Positions 46,575 to 55,145 are shown, numbered from the stretch's first letter. The stretch is DNA of 64,000 nt from an uncultured Spartobacteria bacterium (GCA_903882875.1 CAIRYQ010000015.1:62001-126000), one strand, 5' to 3'. Made by a program: numbers and translations. The notes: a model not told the origin generated them from the sequence alone.

Positions 46575-47952
46575 CCGCAATTTTTCCGCGAAAAAACTGA
46601 ATGCGCTCGTTCACGGTGCGGCATTGTGCGGGGTGTCAATCGTGCTGTGCGTGTGCGGCTGCGAACGGAAGCCGCAGCCGCAGCCGCAGACTCCGACGCC
46701 TGCTCCGACCTCCACGCCTTCACCCACGCCGATTCCAAAACCAATGCCCGAGCCGACGCCTGCTCCGACTCCCGAGCCGACGCCGACGCCGACTCCGACT
46801 CCGTACGTGCCGCAGAAGACGCTGAATGTCGGGAGCATTTTCAACGGGATCCATTTCAAGGCGAAACTCGAAACGGTGGACGGCACGACGGCGACTGCGG
46901 ATCGCAATGCGTCGGAGAGCTACGCCGTCGAGGTGAGTGTGAAGGTGGCGGTGCCGAAGCCGCACCGGAGCCTCGCGGAGCTGTCGAAGCTGAACGAGCA
47001 GATCGGGAAGGTGATGCCGGAGCTTGAGGCGATGCTGGCGACGGCAAAGGTGTCGCCGGAGTTCGACGATTTCTACCGGCGGAAGGTGACTTCGATCCGC
47101 TCAAATCTGGACCGGCTCGATCAGCTGATCTCGCGTCACAATTTTTACGACTGCGAGACGATGCTGGAACTCACGAACCCGCAGACGAAGCGGAAGGCGC
47201 TGCTGATTCAGGCGGACATGGATGTGGACACGGATGGCGCGGACGGCGACCGGATGCCGACGTTTGACACGACGTCGCGGACGTATCAGCCGATGACGAC
47301 GTACCGCTGGAAGAAGCGGACTGCGACGCCGAACCCGTGCGTGGCCATCTGGGAGAAGCACATCGCGGACAATGATGCGAAGATCAAGGATCCGAAGAAC
47401 GCGGGCGAGGTGCCGCGGCTGAAGGCGGACAGTTCGCGGTTGCGTGCGGAAATCGCGGACATGAAGGGGCACAGTTTTCTGATCGGCTCGATGGATCCGT
47501 TTGTCGTGCTGCCGGGGTTCATGTTCAGCGGGAGGAAGAACGGGTTCACGCCACACATGGGGGATTACTGCGTGGTGCTGGCGGGCGACGTTTTTTACCC
47601 GGCGATCATCGGTGACTCGGGGCCTTCGACGAAGATTGGCGAGGCTTCGATGCGGATCTGCCGTGAGATCAATCCGGCATCCAATGGCGCTGTGCGCGCG
47701 GTGAATGATCTCAAGGTGACCTACATCGTGTTCCCCGGCTCGGGGGAGAAGGAATCTGCGCCGCCGGATTTGCTGCTGTGGCAGACGCGCTGCGAGGCGC
47801 TGCTCAAGGAGCTGGGCGAATATCGCGGGAAATTTTTCCTGTGGCAGCAACCGCCGCCACCGCCGCCGACTCCAACACCGGCGCCTGCGCCTGCGACGCC
47901 GGGAACTCCTCCGCCGATCATCGGTGCGGAGCCGCCCAGTAATCCGAAATGA
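46558..47952 (+). CDS. GH75 chitosanase-like lipoprotein with Pro/Thr linker
   Basis: A 464-residue protein. The leader ends at CVCGCE (lipobox-like, Cys35 the probable lipidated residue). A long Pro/Thr/Pro repeat linker covers about 40-82. A C-terminal domain of about 170-440 matches GH75 chitosanases: '[20 protein letters not shown]', '[11 protein letters not shown]', '[20 protein letters not shown]' and '[12 protein letters not shown]'. The pair Asp353 and Glu362 are nine residues apart, as are the essential Asp160/Glu169 of a studied fungal enzyme. The enzyme would cleave chitosan-like glycans at the cell surface. It overlaps the SDR gene by 17 bases. Confidence 0.78.
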   Translation: MRAKSSRNFSAKKLNALVHGAALCGVSIVLCVCGCERKPQPQPQTPTPAPTSTPSPTPIPKPMPEPTPAPTPEPTPTPTPTPYVPQKTLNVGSIFNGIHFKAKLETVDGTTATADRNASESYAVEVSVKVAVPKPHRSLAELSKLNEQIGKVMPELEAMLATAKVSPEFDDFYRRKVTSIRSNLDRLDQLISRHNFYDCETMLELTNPQTKRKALLIQADMDVDTDGADGDRMPTFDTTSRTYQPMTTYRWKKRTATPNPCVAIWEKHIADNDAKIKDPKNAGEVPRLKADSSRLRAEIADMKGHSFLIGSMDPFVVLPGFMFSGRKNGFTPHMGDYCVVLAGDVFYPAIIGDSGPSTKIGEASMRICREINPASNGAVRAVNDLKVTYIVFPGSGEKESAPPDLLLWQTRCEALLKELGEYRGKFFLWQQPPPPPPTPTPAPAPATPGTPPPIIGAEPPSNPK

Positions 47953-47973
47953 TGAGGCTGATGCCGGAGCGGT

Positions 47974-49365
47974 TCACTTTGCACCCCAGCCGAAGAGGAC
48001 GACGGGGACCGTTTTCAGCAGGATTCGGAGATCGAGGAGCGGGGACCAGTTGTCTATGTATTCGAGGTCGAGGGCGACCCAGCGGTCGAAGCTGGTGACG
48101 TTGTTGCGGCCGCTGATCTGCCATAGGCAGGTGATGCCGGGCTTCATGCTGAGTCGGCGGCGGTGGGCGGTGGCCTCGATGCGCTCGACCTCGTACATCG
48201 GGAGCGGGCGCGGGCCGACGAGGCTCATGTCGCCCATGAGGACATTGAAGAACTGCGGAAGCTCGTCGAGCGAGGTCTTGCGGAGGAAGCGGCCGATGCC
48301 GGTGATGCGCGGGTCATTTTCAATTTTGAAGACGGGGCCGGACATGACGTTGAATTTCTGAAGCTCGTCGCGCTGCATCTCGGCGTCCGTGCGCATGGTG
48401 CGGAATTTGAACATCGAAAACGGGCGGCCATTTTTTCCCCCGCGCGCCTGGCGGAAGATGACGGGGCCTTTCGATGTGAGCTTGATCGCGAGGGCGATGA
48501 TCACGAAGAGCCATGAAAGTGCCGCGATGATCGCGAGGGCGATGACGCGGTCGAAGAGGTGCTTGAGAAAGAGCGCCCACGAGACGCTCGGTGCGGTGCG
48601 GAAGACGAGCATGGGGCGTCCGCCGAAATGATCAAAGTCCGGGCGCGCGAGGGCGGTCTGCATGAACTCGGCGCTGAGCCAGGATTCGACGCCTTCGGTC
48701 TCGCACGCGCCGATGTATTCCTGCAGGCGGCCCAGTTCGCCGTGGTTGCCGACGAAGATGACGCGTTCGGGCGTGTGTCGGTGCAGCGATTCGACGAATT
48801 CGGCGACGTTCCGGGTGGAGATGTCCACGTCGTCGGCCACTTCGATCTCCATGATTTCGGAGGGGGTGAGCGTATTGCGGAATGCGAGCATGTCCCCCGC
48901 GGTGCCGACGAAGAGCACGCGCTCGCGGATTTTTCCGCTGCGCACGCTGCGCCGGTAATTGCTGAGAGTGACCCACTCGCGCGAGAGGAGGAGCGCCGTG
49001 GCGAGGGCGGCGAAAATGGGCATGACGGCGCGGCTGTCCACGCTGAGTTTGAAAAAGTAGGCGCACAGCGCGATGATGAGGCCGAGGAAAATGGCCGCGC
49101 GGCCGAGCTGTCCGAGGCTTCTACCGACGGTCTTGCGCTCGGGGTGCTCGTAGAAGCCCTGTGCGTGCAGGCAGATCGGGCCGAAGGGGATGAGGACGAA
49201 AAGCAGCCACTGGAATTCCGTGAACGGCAGGATGTGGAGTTCAAAGATGCCAAAGTTCGGGCCGTTGTACCGGAACCAGTGGGCGCACCAGAACGATGCG
49301 ACGAGGAGAAACGCGTCCACGATCTGGAGGAATTGCAAATTGAGTTTTTGACGGCGGCCTAGCAT
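47974..49365 (-). CDS. Exopolysaccharide polyprenyl glycosylphosphotransferase (WcaJ/PssA-like)
   Basis: A 463-residue membrane enzyme starting MLGRRQKLNLQFLQIVDAFL. Four N-terminal membrane helices (about 12-30, 45-68, 86-106, 112-130) are followed by a cytoplasmic Rossmann-like CoA-binding-like region and a fifth helix near 270-290. The bacterial sugar-transferase domain has LTSKGPVIFRQARGGKNGRP, SMFKFRTMRTDA, TSLDELPQFFNVLMGDMSLV and GITCLWQISGRN. These enzymes start exopolysaccharide repeat units by moving a sugar phosphate to undecaprenyl phosphate. It is convergent with the GH75 gene. Confidence 0.93.
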   Translation of the reverse strand: MLGRRQKLNLQFLQIVDAFLLVASFWCAHWFRYNGPNFGIFELHILPFTEFQWLLFVLIPFGPICLHAQGFYEHPERKTVGRSLGQLGRAAIFLGLIIALCAYFFKLSVDSRAVMPIFAALATALLLSREWVTLSNYRRSVRSGKIRERVLFVGTAGDMLAFRNTLTPSEIMEIEVADDVDISTRNVAEFVESLHRHTPERVIFVGNHGELGRLQEYIGACETEGVESWLSAEFMQTALARPDFDHFGGRPMLVFRTAPSVSWALFLKHLFDRVIALAIIAALSWLFVIIALAIKLTSKGPVIFRQARGGKNGRPFSMFKFRTMRTDAEMQRDELQKFNVMSGPVFKIENDPRITGIGRFLRKTSLDELPQFFNVLMGDMSLVGPRPLPMYEVERIEATAHRRRLSMKPGITCLWQISGRNNVTSFDRWVALDLEYIDNWSPLLDLRILLKTVPVVLFGWGAK

Positions 49366-49426
49366 GGTCGTGGCGCGTGGGGACGCCGTGACTCCTACGC
49401 GAAAAATTAGAACAAACCGAGTGAAA

Positions 49427-50113
49427 ATGTTATCAGAATCGAAATTGCACGGGCCGCGGGTCGTGGCGACGGTGCATTCGCAGGCGGGCCTGCGGCTTGC
49501 CGAACAGCTCGGGCCGGCTGATGTGGACCTGCTGGAAATCCGCGTGGATGCGCTCGCGAACAAACTTGCGGGCGTGCGGCGGCTGGCCGCAAACGCAAAC
49601 GTGCCGATCCTGCTGACGGTGCGGCATCCGGCGGAGGGCGGGATCGGGAATCTTTCCGCGGCCACACGCAGGAAGCTGCTTGCGGAATTTCTGCCGGCGG
49701 CGGCGTTCGTGGATTTGGAACTGCGATCCGCGGCGGCGATGCGCGATCTGATCGCGGCGGCGAAGGAACGCGGAACCCGTGTGGTGATTTCCGATCACCA
49801 TTTTCACAGGACGCCGACGCTGGTGCAGATGCGCGAACGTCGGGCGCGCGCCTTTGCACTGGGTGCGGATGTCTTCAAGCTTGCATGCCTTGCGTGCGAG
49901 GCGGGTGCGGTGGCGCGGCTGCTGGATTTCGTCGCGGAAGGGAAAGCCGGGCCGGTGGCCGTGATGGGGATGGGGAAATTCGGGCAGGTCTCGCGGCTCG
50001 TGCTCGCGTGCGCCGGTTCGACTTTGAACTACGGCTACCTGCACCGGCCGAATGCGCCGGGCCAGTGGGAGGCGCGGGAATTGAAGGCGCTCCTGCGGCG
50101 GCTGGGAAAGTGA
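49427..50113 (+). CDS. aroD: 3-dehydroquinate dehydratase, type I
   Basis: A 228-residue enzyme of the shikimate pathway, converting 3-dehydroquinate to 3-dehydroshikimate. The Schiff-base Lys151 lies in LGADVFKLACLA, the catalytic His region is DHHFHRTP (His124-127), and Glu37 and Arg190 (GKFGQVSRLVLA) are also conserved. It is somewhat shorter than the E. coli enzyme (252). The ATG at 49427 is chosen; a GTG two codons upstream is possible. The gene is divergent from the sugar transferase with about 60 bases between. Confidence 0.9.
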   Translation: MLSESKLHGPRVVATVHSQAGLRLAEQLGPADVDLLEIRVDALANKLAGVRRLAANANVPILLTVRHPAEGGIGNLSAATRRKLLAEFLPAAAFVDLELRSAAAMRDLIAAAKERGTRVVISDHHFHRTPTLVQMRERRARAFALGADVFKLACLACEAGAVARLLDFVAEGKAGPVAVMGMGKFGQVSRLVLACAGSTLNYGYLHRPNAPGQWEARELKALLRRLGK

Positions 50114-50151
50114 TCGCTTGAGAGCACAGGAGCCGTGCCTTTTCCGCAAAA

Positions 50152-50553
50152 CTACGCGACCTGCGCCTGCGGGGCCGATGCTGCCGGTGTGCCGGACTGG
50201 CTGAGGACGCGCATGAGGGCCGAGTAGATTTCCGAGGGACCGAGGCCCTTGCTCACGTATCCGTTTGCGCCGGCATTGCGCGCGGACTGCATGGCTTCCT
50301 CGTCGTAGCCGAGGCCGGTGAACATGACGATGGGGAGCAGGGGAAGCTTGGCGCGGATTTGCGCGGTGAGGGAGATGCCGTCAATCTTCGGCATGCCGAT
50401 GTCGAGGATGATGGCGTCGCAGGGATTGAGGTCGAGCCAACTGATGACTTTCGAGCTGTCCGAGAGCGACGAGCAACCGTGGCCCTTGCCGCGCAGGTAG
50501 GTAGTGAGGAAGCGGTTCAGGAGGCGATTGTCGTCAACAACTAGGAAGTTCAT
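50152..50553 (-). CDS. Receiver-only response regulator
   Basis: A 133-residue CheY-like receiver domain with a short tail. The phosphoacceptor is Asp51 (IILDIGMPKIDG), the acidic pair is Asp7-Asp8 (LVVDDNR), and Thr79 (FTGLGYDEEA) and Lys102 (YVSKGLGP) are the conserved switch residues. It has no output domain, so it probably acts by protein contact or as a relay. No histidine kinase is nearby. Confidence 0.9.
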   Translation of the reverse strand: MNFLVVDDNRLLNRFLTTYLRGKGHGCSSLSDSSKVISWLDLNPCDAIILDIGMPKIDGISLTAQIRAKLPLLPIVMFTGLGYDEEAMQSARNAGANGYVSKGLGPSEIYSALMRVLSQSGTPAASAPQAQVA

Positions 50554-50820
50554 GCGTGTTTGGGCCTTTTGGTTGCGAATGAAATAGCACCGAGTGTGCC
50601 ACGGGAGGCGGGTGTCGGGGAAAATGTCGGCTCCGGTGTGGATGAGATGCGGAGGATTTCCACTGCCGGTCTCATGACGTATTTTCGCATTTGAGGTACA
50701 GAACAGCGGTGCAGTGCGAATGTCCCTTCAGACTGCGAACATCCTGCCATGCACCTCGCCTGACTTTCCGTCCGTCATGGCAGGCGGCTCCACACGGCTT
50801 CAATGATGATTGAAATTGTC

Positions 50821-52233
50821 CTACCCGCCCGCCGCGCCTTCGCCGCCGGGCTTGGTCATCTCGACGGGATCGAGCGCGGCGGCGAGTTGATCCTCGGGCA
50901 GCACTTTCTTTTCGCGGCAGAGCTGGCGGACGGTTTTGCCGGTCTTCGCGCTTTCCTTCGCGATCTCGGCGGACTTGTCGTAGCCGATCACGGGGACGAG
51001 GCTGGTGACCATCGCCATCGAGTATTCGATGAGTTCGGCGCAGCGTTCCTTTTTCGCGACGATGCCCTCGACGCAGCGCTTGCGGAAAATCTCCACGACA
51101 TTCGTGAGCAGGCGGATGCTCTCCAGCATCGCGTGCGCGATGACGGGCATGCCGACGTTCAGCTCGAAGTTGCTGAGTTGCGCGGCGGCCCACGTGACGG
51201 TGGCGTCATTGCCGATGACGCGCGCGCAGACTTGCAGCACGGCCTCGCTCATCACCGGGTTCACTTTTCCCGGCATGATGCTGCTGCCGGGCTGCGTCTC
51301 GGGCAGCGAAATTTCGCCGATGCCGCAACGCGGGCCGCTGCCGATCCATCGAATATCGTTTGCGATTTTCGTAAGGCTCGTCGCGACGGTCTTCAGCGTG
51401 CCGCTCGCGGAGACGAGCGCGTCCTTCGCGCTCTGCGCCTCGAAGTGATCCTTTGCTTCGCGGAAAGTGTTGCCCGTCGCGCTGCTGAGGATTTTCGCGA
51501 CGATGCCGGGAAAGTCGGGATGGCAGTTCAGCCCAGTGCCGACGGCGGTGCCGCCGATGGGCAGTTCCTCGACTTCGCGGATGGCGGCGTGAATGCGCTC
51601 GACGCCGAGTTCGCACTGCCGCGCGTAGCCGCCGAATTCCTGGCCGAGCCGCACGGGCGTGGCGTCCATGAGATGCGTGCGACCGATTTTGATTGTGTCC
51701 CAAAATTCCTTCGACTTGGCATCGAGCGCGACGCGCAGCGCGTCGAGTGCTGGGACGAGTGTGGTGCGGAGCTGCTCGGCGACGGCGACGTGAATCGCGG
51801 TCGGAATCACGTCGTTCGACGATTGGCCCATGTTCACGTGGTCGTTCGGGTGGACGGGATCGCGCGAGCCGATGGGCTTGCCCGCGAGCTGCGAGCAGCG
51901 GTTCGCGATGACCTCGTTCGCGTTCATGTTCGTCGAGGTACCGCTGCCGGTCTGGAAAATATCGATCGGGAAGTGCGCATCGAGCGCGCCCTGCATGACT
52001 TCGTCCGCGGCCTTTTCAATGAGCGCGGCACGCTCGGGGCTGATGCGCTGGAGTTCGAGATTTGCCTTCGCGGCAGCGCCCTTGATGAGACCGAGTGCGC
52101 GGATGAATTCGCGGCTGAAGCGGTAGCCGCTCACGGGAAAATTGAGGACGGCGCGCTGTGTGGATGCGGCGTAGAGTGCGTCGGCGGGCACCTCCATCGG
52201 GCCCATGGAATCTTTTTCGGTACGGGTGGTCAT
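50821..52233 (-). CDS. fumC: Fumarate hydratase, class II
   Basis: A 470-residue TCA-cycle enzyme, iron-sulfur independent, interconverting fumarate and malate. The family signature GSSIMPGKVNP is present, with SGSGTSTNMNANEV and HPNDHVNMGQSSND at substrate-binding sites. Length is normal. The start MTTRTEKDSMG is the first ATG of the frame. A long open frame on the opposite strand is a GC-rich shadow. Confidence 0.97.
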   Translation of the reverse strand: MTTRTEKDSMGPMEVPADALYAASTQRAVLNFPVSGYRFSREFIRALGLIKGAAAKANLELQRISPERAALIEKAADEVMQGALDAHFPIDIFQTGSGTSTNMNANEVIANRCSQLAGKPIGSRDPVHPNDHVNMGQSSNDVIPTAIHVAVAEQLRTTLVPALDALRVALDAKSKEFWDTIKIGRTHLMDATPVRLGQEFGGYARQCELGVERIHAAIREVEELPIGGTAVGTGLNCHPDFPGIVAKILSSATGNTFREAKDHFEAQSAKDALVSASGTLKTVATSLTKIANDIRWIGSGPRCGIGEISLPETQPGSSIMPGKVNPVMSEAVLQVCARVIGNDATVTWAAAQLSNFELNVGMPVIAHAMLESIRLLTNVVEIFRKRCVEGIVAKKERCAELIEYSMAMVTSLVPVIGYDKSAEIAKESAKTGKTVRQLCREKKVLPEDQLAAALDPVEMTKPGGEGAAGG

Positions 52234-52326
52234 GTGTGGACGCCCATTCTGTCCGGCGCACGCGCTTGCGTGTCGAGGGGAAATGAGCGGCGCTGCGCGC
52301 GTGATGGCGCGGCGCTCCGGGCCCGC

Positions 52327-52971
52327 TCAGTGTGCGCCGTTGCGCGTGATGCCGCTGCCGATTGCGTTCCCGTTCGCGTGATGTCCGTTCAGCGGCTTCG
52401 GCGCGTGCGTCTTGAAAAATTTCGTGACAAACATCGGCGGCACATTGCGCAGGCAGTACTCGCTCTCGGCGCGCGCGAAATGATTGCAGTGGCCGCGCGT
52501 GCGCAGCTCATTCGTGACCTGGTAAATGATGAAAGCCGAGTGCGCCTCGGGCGCGAGCACCGCGTGGGTGTGGCCGAGGATCTCCCGCTTCTTGGACTTT
52601 TCCAAAATGCTGAACGGGATGCCCGACACGACATAGTCGCAGTGCGCGAGGCCGCGCTTCGAGAGCACCTCGGGGAGCTTCACGCAGTCCTCGTGGTGGA
52701 CGCTGATGCGCGCATCAGCCGCGAACTGCTTGCGCAGGTGGTCGCAGAGTTCGGTGTCAATCTCGAAGAGCAGCAGGTGCGAATCCGGGCGCATCCGCCG
52801 GGCGATCTCGCGGGTGTGGCAGCCCTCGCCGGGGCCGAACTCCGCGATGACGCGCGGGCCGCTGTGATCCATCTTGTCAGACACCTTTCGGATGAGCGTC
52901 TTGGAACTCGGCATGATCGAGGCCACACGCCAGGGGCTTCGGAGAAATCGTTTCAGAAAAAGTGCGCTCAT
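52327..52971 (-). CDS. SAM methyltransferase, phospholipid N-methyltransferase (PmtA)-like
   Basis: A 214-residue protein. The N-terminal 'FLRSPWRVASIMPSSKTLIR' resembles the substrate-facing region of PmtA and rRNA dimethylase-like enzymes; motif I is IAEFGPGEGCHTREIA and motif II is HLLLFEIDTELC. The segment DYVVSGIPFSILE corresponds to motif IV. PmtA methylates phosphatidylethanolamine to make phosphatidylcholine; an rRNA methyltransferase role cannot be excluded. It is upstream of fumC on the same strand, with 93 bases between. Confidence 0.7.
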   Translation of the reverse strand: MSALFLKRFLRSPWRVASIMPSSKTLIRKVSDKMDHSGPRVIAEFGPGEGCHTREIARRMRPDSHLLLFEIDTELCDHLRKQFAADARISVHHEDCVKLPEVLSKRGLAHCDYVVSGIPFSILEKSKKREILGHTHAVLAPEAHSAFIIYQVTNELRTRGHCNHFARAESEYCLRNVPPMFVTKFFKTHAPKPLNGHHANGNAIGSGITRNGAH

Positions 52972-53317
52972 TGAGGACGGTGACCGGGGAAAAACTGGCG
53001 CGGACTCTCAACGATGGATCCCTGCATGGCAAGCGTTCTGACACGATTGCGGGACGATTTCCGTGGCAGCGGGACAAGGGCGTTGAATTTTTTCAAAGTG
53101 CGGCAACGAACGCGTGCGGTGCGGCCGTGCCGCCGCCGCCGGTCTTGGTCGCGATGGACCTGCGCGGAAGTTGCGCGCGGCTTGCGGCGAGAGGGATTAC
53201 TTGAGTTCCGCCTGCCGGGAAAATGCGGGCGGTCTCCAGTCTGCGCCACCGCGCATGTTCAGGCTTGCAAAAGGCGCGGCTGTCGCCTAGCCACGTGGCG
53301 CGCGTAATTCGCAGGCG
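52972..53317. other. Intergenic region, nothing recognised
   Basis: About 345 bases upstream of the methyltransferase gene and of the sigma-factor region. The open frames are short and overlap on both strands without protein character. I did not find a copy of the 34-bp direct repeat here. Confidence 0.45.
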
Positions 53318-53458
53318 ATGCACGACGAACATCCGAGTTCCAAAACCATGCACGCGGCTTCCAGCCCGGCAGAACCGCAGCCGCACGGCATCCTCTGTGC
53401 CGACGCCGCTGCGATGCCCGGCAACGGCGAACGGCACGGCCCGCCCACCGTGAAATAG
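53318..53458 (+). CDS. Small open frame overlapping into the sigma factor
   Basis: A 46-codon frame starting MHDEHPSSKTMHAASSPA and ending PPTVK-stop just before the sigma homology. A minus-one shift at its last AAA codon would join it to the sigma frame. It may be the true N-terminus of the sigma factor (by frameshift), a leader peptide, or chance. No domain is recognised. Confidence 0.3.
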   Translation: MHDEHPSSKTMHAASSPAEPQPHGILCADAAAMPGNGERHGPPTVK

Positions 53459-53460
53459 CG

Positions 53461-54213
53461 TCGCACCAACACCCCCTGAGCGCCGTCCAAAACCAGGGCC
53501 AGTTCCCCTCCACCCGCTGGTCGCTCGTCCGCCGCGTCCAGTCGCCCGACGGCGCCGTCGCCGCGACTGCGCTCAATGAACTCTGCGCCGCCTACCACTA
53601 CCCACTCTACTGCTACCTGCGCAGGCGCGGCTGCTCGCACCACGATGCGCAGGATGTCCTCCACGATTTCCTCGCCTCCCTCCTCCGCACGAAGGCGCTC
53701 GAACGCATCGAGCAGGAGCGCGGCCGGCTGCGCGGCTTCCTCTCCACCGGCATCGGGCGGCACCTGAACGTCTGGCGGCGGGGCGAGACGAAACGCGAGC
53801 AGCCTGTCGCCGGATTTGATCACCTGCTCGACTTTGACGCCGACGAAAACCGCTACTGCCGCGAACGCTTCACGGATGGCGATACACCCGAGCGCATCTT
53901 CGAGAAAAGATGGGCCTCCGAGATCATCCGGCAGGCCATGGCGAAGCTCGCCGCACGCTACGAGAGGAAGGGCCTCGCCGATGTCTATGCCGCGCTTCAG
54001 CCCGTGGTGCAGCAGGGCGGCACCTTGCGCGGGGAGGATCTCCCGGCGCTCATCGCGCAGCTCGGCGTGGGCGAAGAGGCCGTCCGCAAGACCCTCAGCC
54101 GCATGATGGTGAGATTCCGCCAGGAGATGGAATACGCCGTCCGCCTCACCGTGGAGGACTCCGCCGCAGTGGGGGAGGAACTGGCCTACCTGCGCGGGCT
54201 CTTCGCGCAGTAG
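53461..54213 (+). CDS. ECF-like RNA polymerase sigma factor, 5' end unclear
   Basis: The reading frame encodes a recognisable PVC-type sigma-70-like protein: 'GQFPSTRWSLVRRVQS', then 'YHYPLYCYLRRRGCSHHDAQ', DVLHDFLASLL (region 2), and a C-terminal region 4-like segment 'IAQLGVGEEAVRKTLSRMMV'. These factors direct RNA polymerase to specific promoters. The frame is open from 53308, but the first ATG/GTG/TTG in it is at 53938, inside the conserved domain, so the protein cannot start normally. The start given here is only a lower bound of homology. Initiation at a CTG (53476), a frameshift from the 46-codon frame upstream, or an assembly or sequence error are all possible. Confidence 0.75.
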   Translation, partial: SHQHPLSAVQNQGQFPSTRWSLVRRVQSPDGAVAATALNELCAAYHYPLYCYLRRRGCSHHDAQDVLHDFLASLLRTKALERIEQERGRLRGFLSTGIGRHLNVWRRGETKREQPVAGFDHLLDFDADENRYCRERFTDGDTPERIFEKRWASEIIRQAMAKLAARYERKGLADVYAALQPVVQQGGTLRGEDLPALIAQLGVGEEAVRKTLSRMMVRFRQEMEYAVRLTVEDSAAVGEELAYLRGLFAQ

Positions 54214-54262
54214 CCGCAAAGCCGGCCCGGCACCCGGCGGCATGACCCTCGGCCGGGCGGGC

Positions 54263-54325
54263 CCGCTGCTTGGCCTGGCGGGAGTGCTGCTTGGCCCGGC
54301 GGGCGTGCTACTTGGCCCGTTGGGC
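54263..54325 (+). repeat. Three tandem 21-bp units
   Basis: Three imperfect copies of a 21-base unit of the form GTGCTGCTTGGCCCGGCGGG plus one base, at 54263, 54284 and 54305. They encode a leucine/glycine/proline heptapeptide (LLGPAGV-like) in one frame, but the surrounding open frame lacks protein character. They abut the palindromic element. Confidence 0.8.
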
Positions 54326-54537
54326 CAAAGGCCCGCAGACAAGCCAGCCCAGGGCAAGTCCGCGCCTGCGCGGACGCCGCCCTGGGTCAAGGCGTTCATA
54401 GAGGACAAAGCCCTGAAAGGGCGGGGCAATTTTGTGCCGCCCCTTCAGGGCTTTGTTCCTGTTCTGCAAGGAGACCCAGGGCGGCGCTCGTTGCACTTCG
54501 CTTGCCCTGGGCTGGCTTGTTTGCGTGCCTTTGGCCC
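54322..54537. repeat. Long palindromic element (~216 bp)
   Basis: The left arm (54322-54389) and right arm (54472-54537) are inverted copies: GGGCCAAAGGC...AAGCCAGCCCAGGGCAAG...CGCCGCCCTGGGTC on the left and its complement on the right, apart from about 20 divergent bases in each arm. The centre has its own smaller hairpin (54407-54428 with 54435-54454, AAAGCCCTGAA...TTCAGGGCTTT). I recall similar palindromic repeats with an AGCCCTGAAAGGGC core from planctomycete and verrucomicrobial genomes. No transposase is present, so it is a non-autonomous element or an RNA-fold repeat. Confidence 0.85.
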
Positions 54538-54595
54538 GCGGGCTCGTCGTTTTTGCCACGCAACCGGACCGGTGCGGAAAATAGTCGCTTATTAT

Positions 54596-54629
54596 CGGTC
54601 ACAAAAGTCGGCGGGATGCCTAACCGCGT
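54596..54629 (+). promoter_or_regulatory. 34-bp direct repeat, copy 1 (candidate ECF promoter)
   Basis: Begins CGGTCACAAAAGTCGGCGGG and ends CCTAACCGCGT. It matches copy 2 at 31 of 34 positions. A GTCACA box, 16 bases, then CTAAC resembles -35/-10 spacing for an ECF-type sigma factor. The upstream sequence is AT-rich. The GTG at 54628 lies at its 3' end, so a transcript would be nearly leaderless. The promoter role is inference. Confidence 0.55.
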
Positions 54630-54924
54630 GTGGAAAACCACCTCACCTTTGCGAATCCGCTGCCCAAATTGCTCGACCCGCTTCACCTGGACACGCGCCG
54701 CGTGCCCCCGCTGCTGGCGCGAGAACGGCCTCCGGCCCGCCATGCTCGCCCTGAAGCTGCTCATCGTGCTCGTTTTCTCCGCGATCGTCGCGGGTGCCAT
54801 CTGGGCGGTCCGCGCAATCTCGGATGATGCGGACATGCACGGCAACATCCAGCGGGATTTGAGGCCGTGGTCGGCGACACCGGCACCCCAGCAGCCGGGC
54901 CCGCAGTTCCGCGACCAGCTATGA
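54616..54924 (+). CDS. Zinc-ribbon membrane protein
   Basis: A 102-residue protein. The N-terminal zinc ribbon has Cys pairs CPNC and CPRC (residues about 16-19 and 30-33), followed by a single membrane segment near 43-65 (LALKLLIVLVFSAIVAGAIW) and a Pro/Gln-rich C-terminal tail. The ATG at 54616 lies inside the 34-bp repeat, where the other copy does not keep it; the GTG at 54628 is at the conserved repeat edge and may be the true start. Its place after a sigma gene suggests a regulatory or anti-sigma-like role, without direct evidence. Confidence 0.6.
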   Translation: MPNRVWKTTSPLRIRCPNCSTRFTWTRAACPRCWRENGLRPAMLALKLLIVLVFSAIVAGAIWAVRAISDDADMHGNIQRDLRPWSATPAPQQPGPQFRDQL

Positions 54925-55111
54925 AGGGCGAATGCCGTTTGCGGAGCGGGGGCAATGTCCCAATTTTGGAGCCAAGAATCCAGGAGAGGAGGAAAAACCG
55001 GGGGAACGAGAGGGAAGGGCCGATTTTTCATGGCTTCGTGGCTTCCAAATTCAGACGGGGGCACTGCCGGAGCGGGCGGCGGAGGCGGCGGGAAAGATTT
55101 TTGAAGATTTC

Positions 55112-55145
55112 CGGTCACAAAAGTCGGCGGGACTCCTAATCGCGT
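55112..55145 (+). promoter_or_regulatory. 34-bp direct repeat, copy 2 (candidate ECF promoter)
   Basis: Begins CGGTCACAAAAGTCGGCGGG and ends CCTAATCGCGT, one base before the ATG at 55147. It differs from copy 1 at three positions. Its place directly before a start codon mirrors copy 1. See copy 1 for the -35/-10 reading. Confidence 0.55.

Noticed and set aside
50803-52974. 723-codon open frame opposite fumC and the methyltransferase
   Set aside because: It spans two real genes on the other strand and their intergenic gap; the translation has no recognisable motif.
54242-54754. 170-codon frame through the palindrome
   Set aside because: It is made of the 21-bp repeats and the palindromic element and runs out of frame into the zinc-ribbon gene; not a protein-like sequence.
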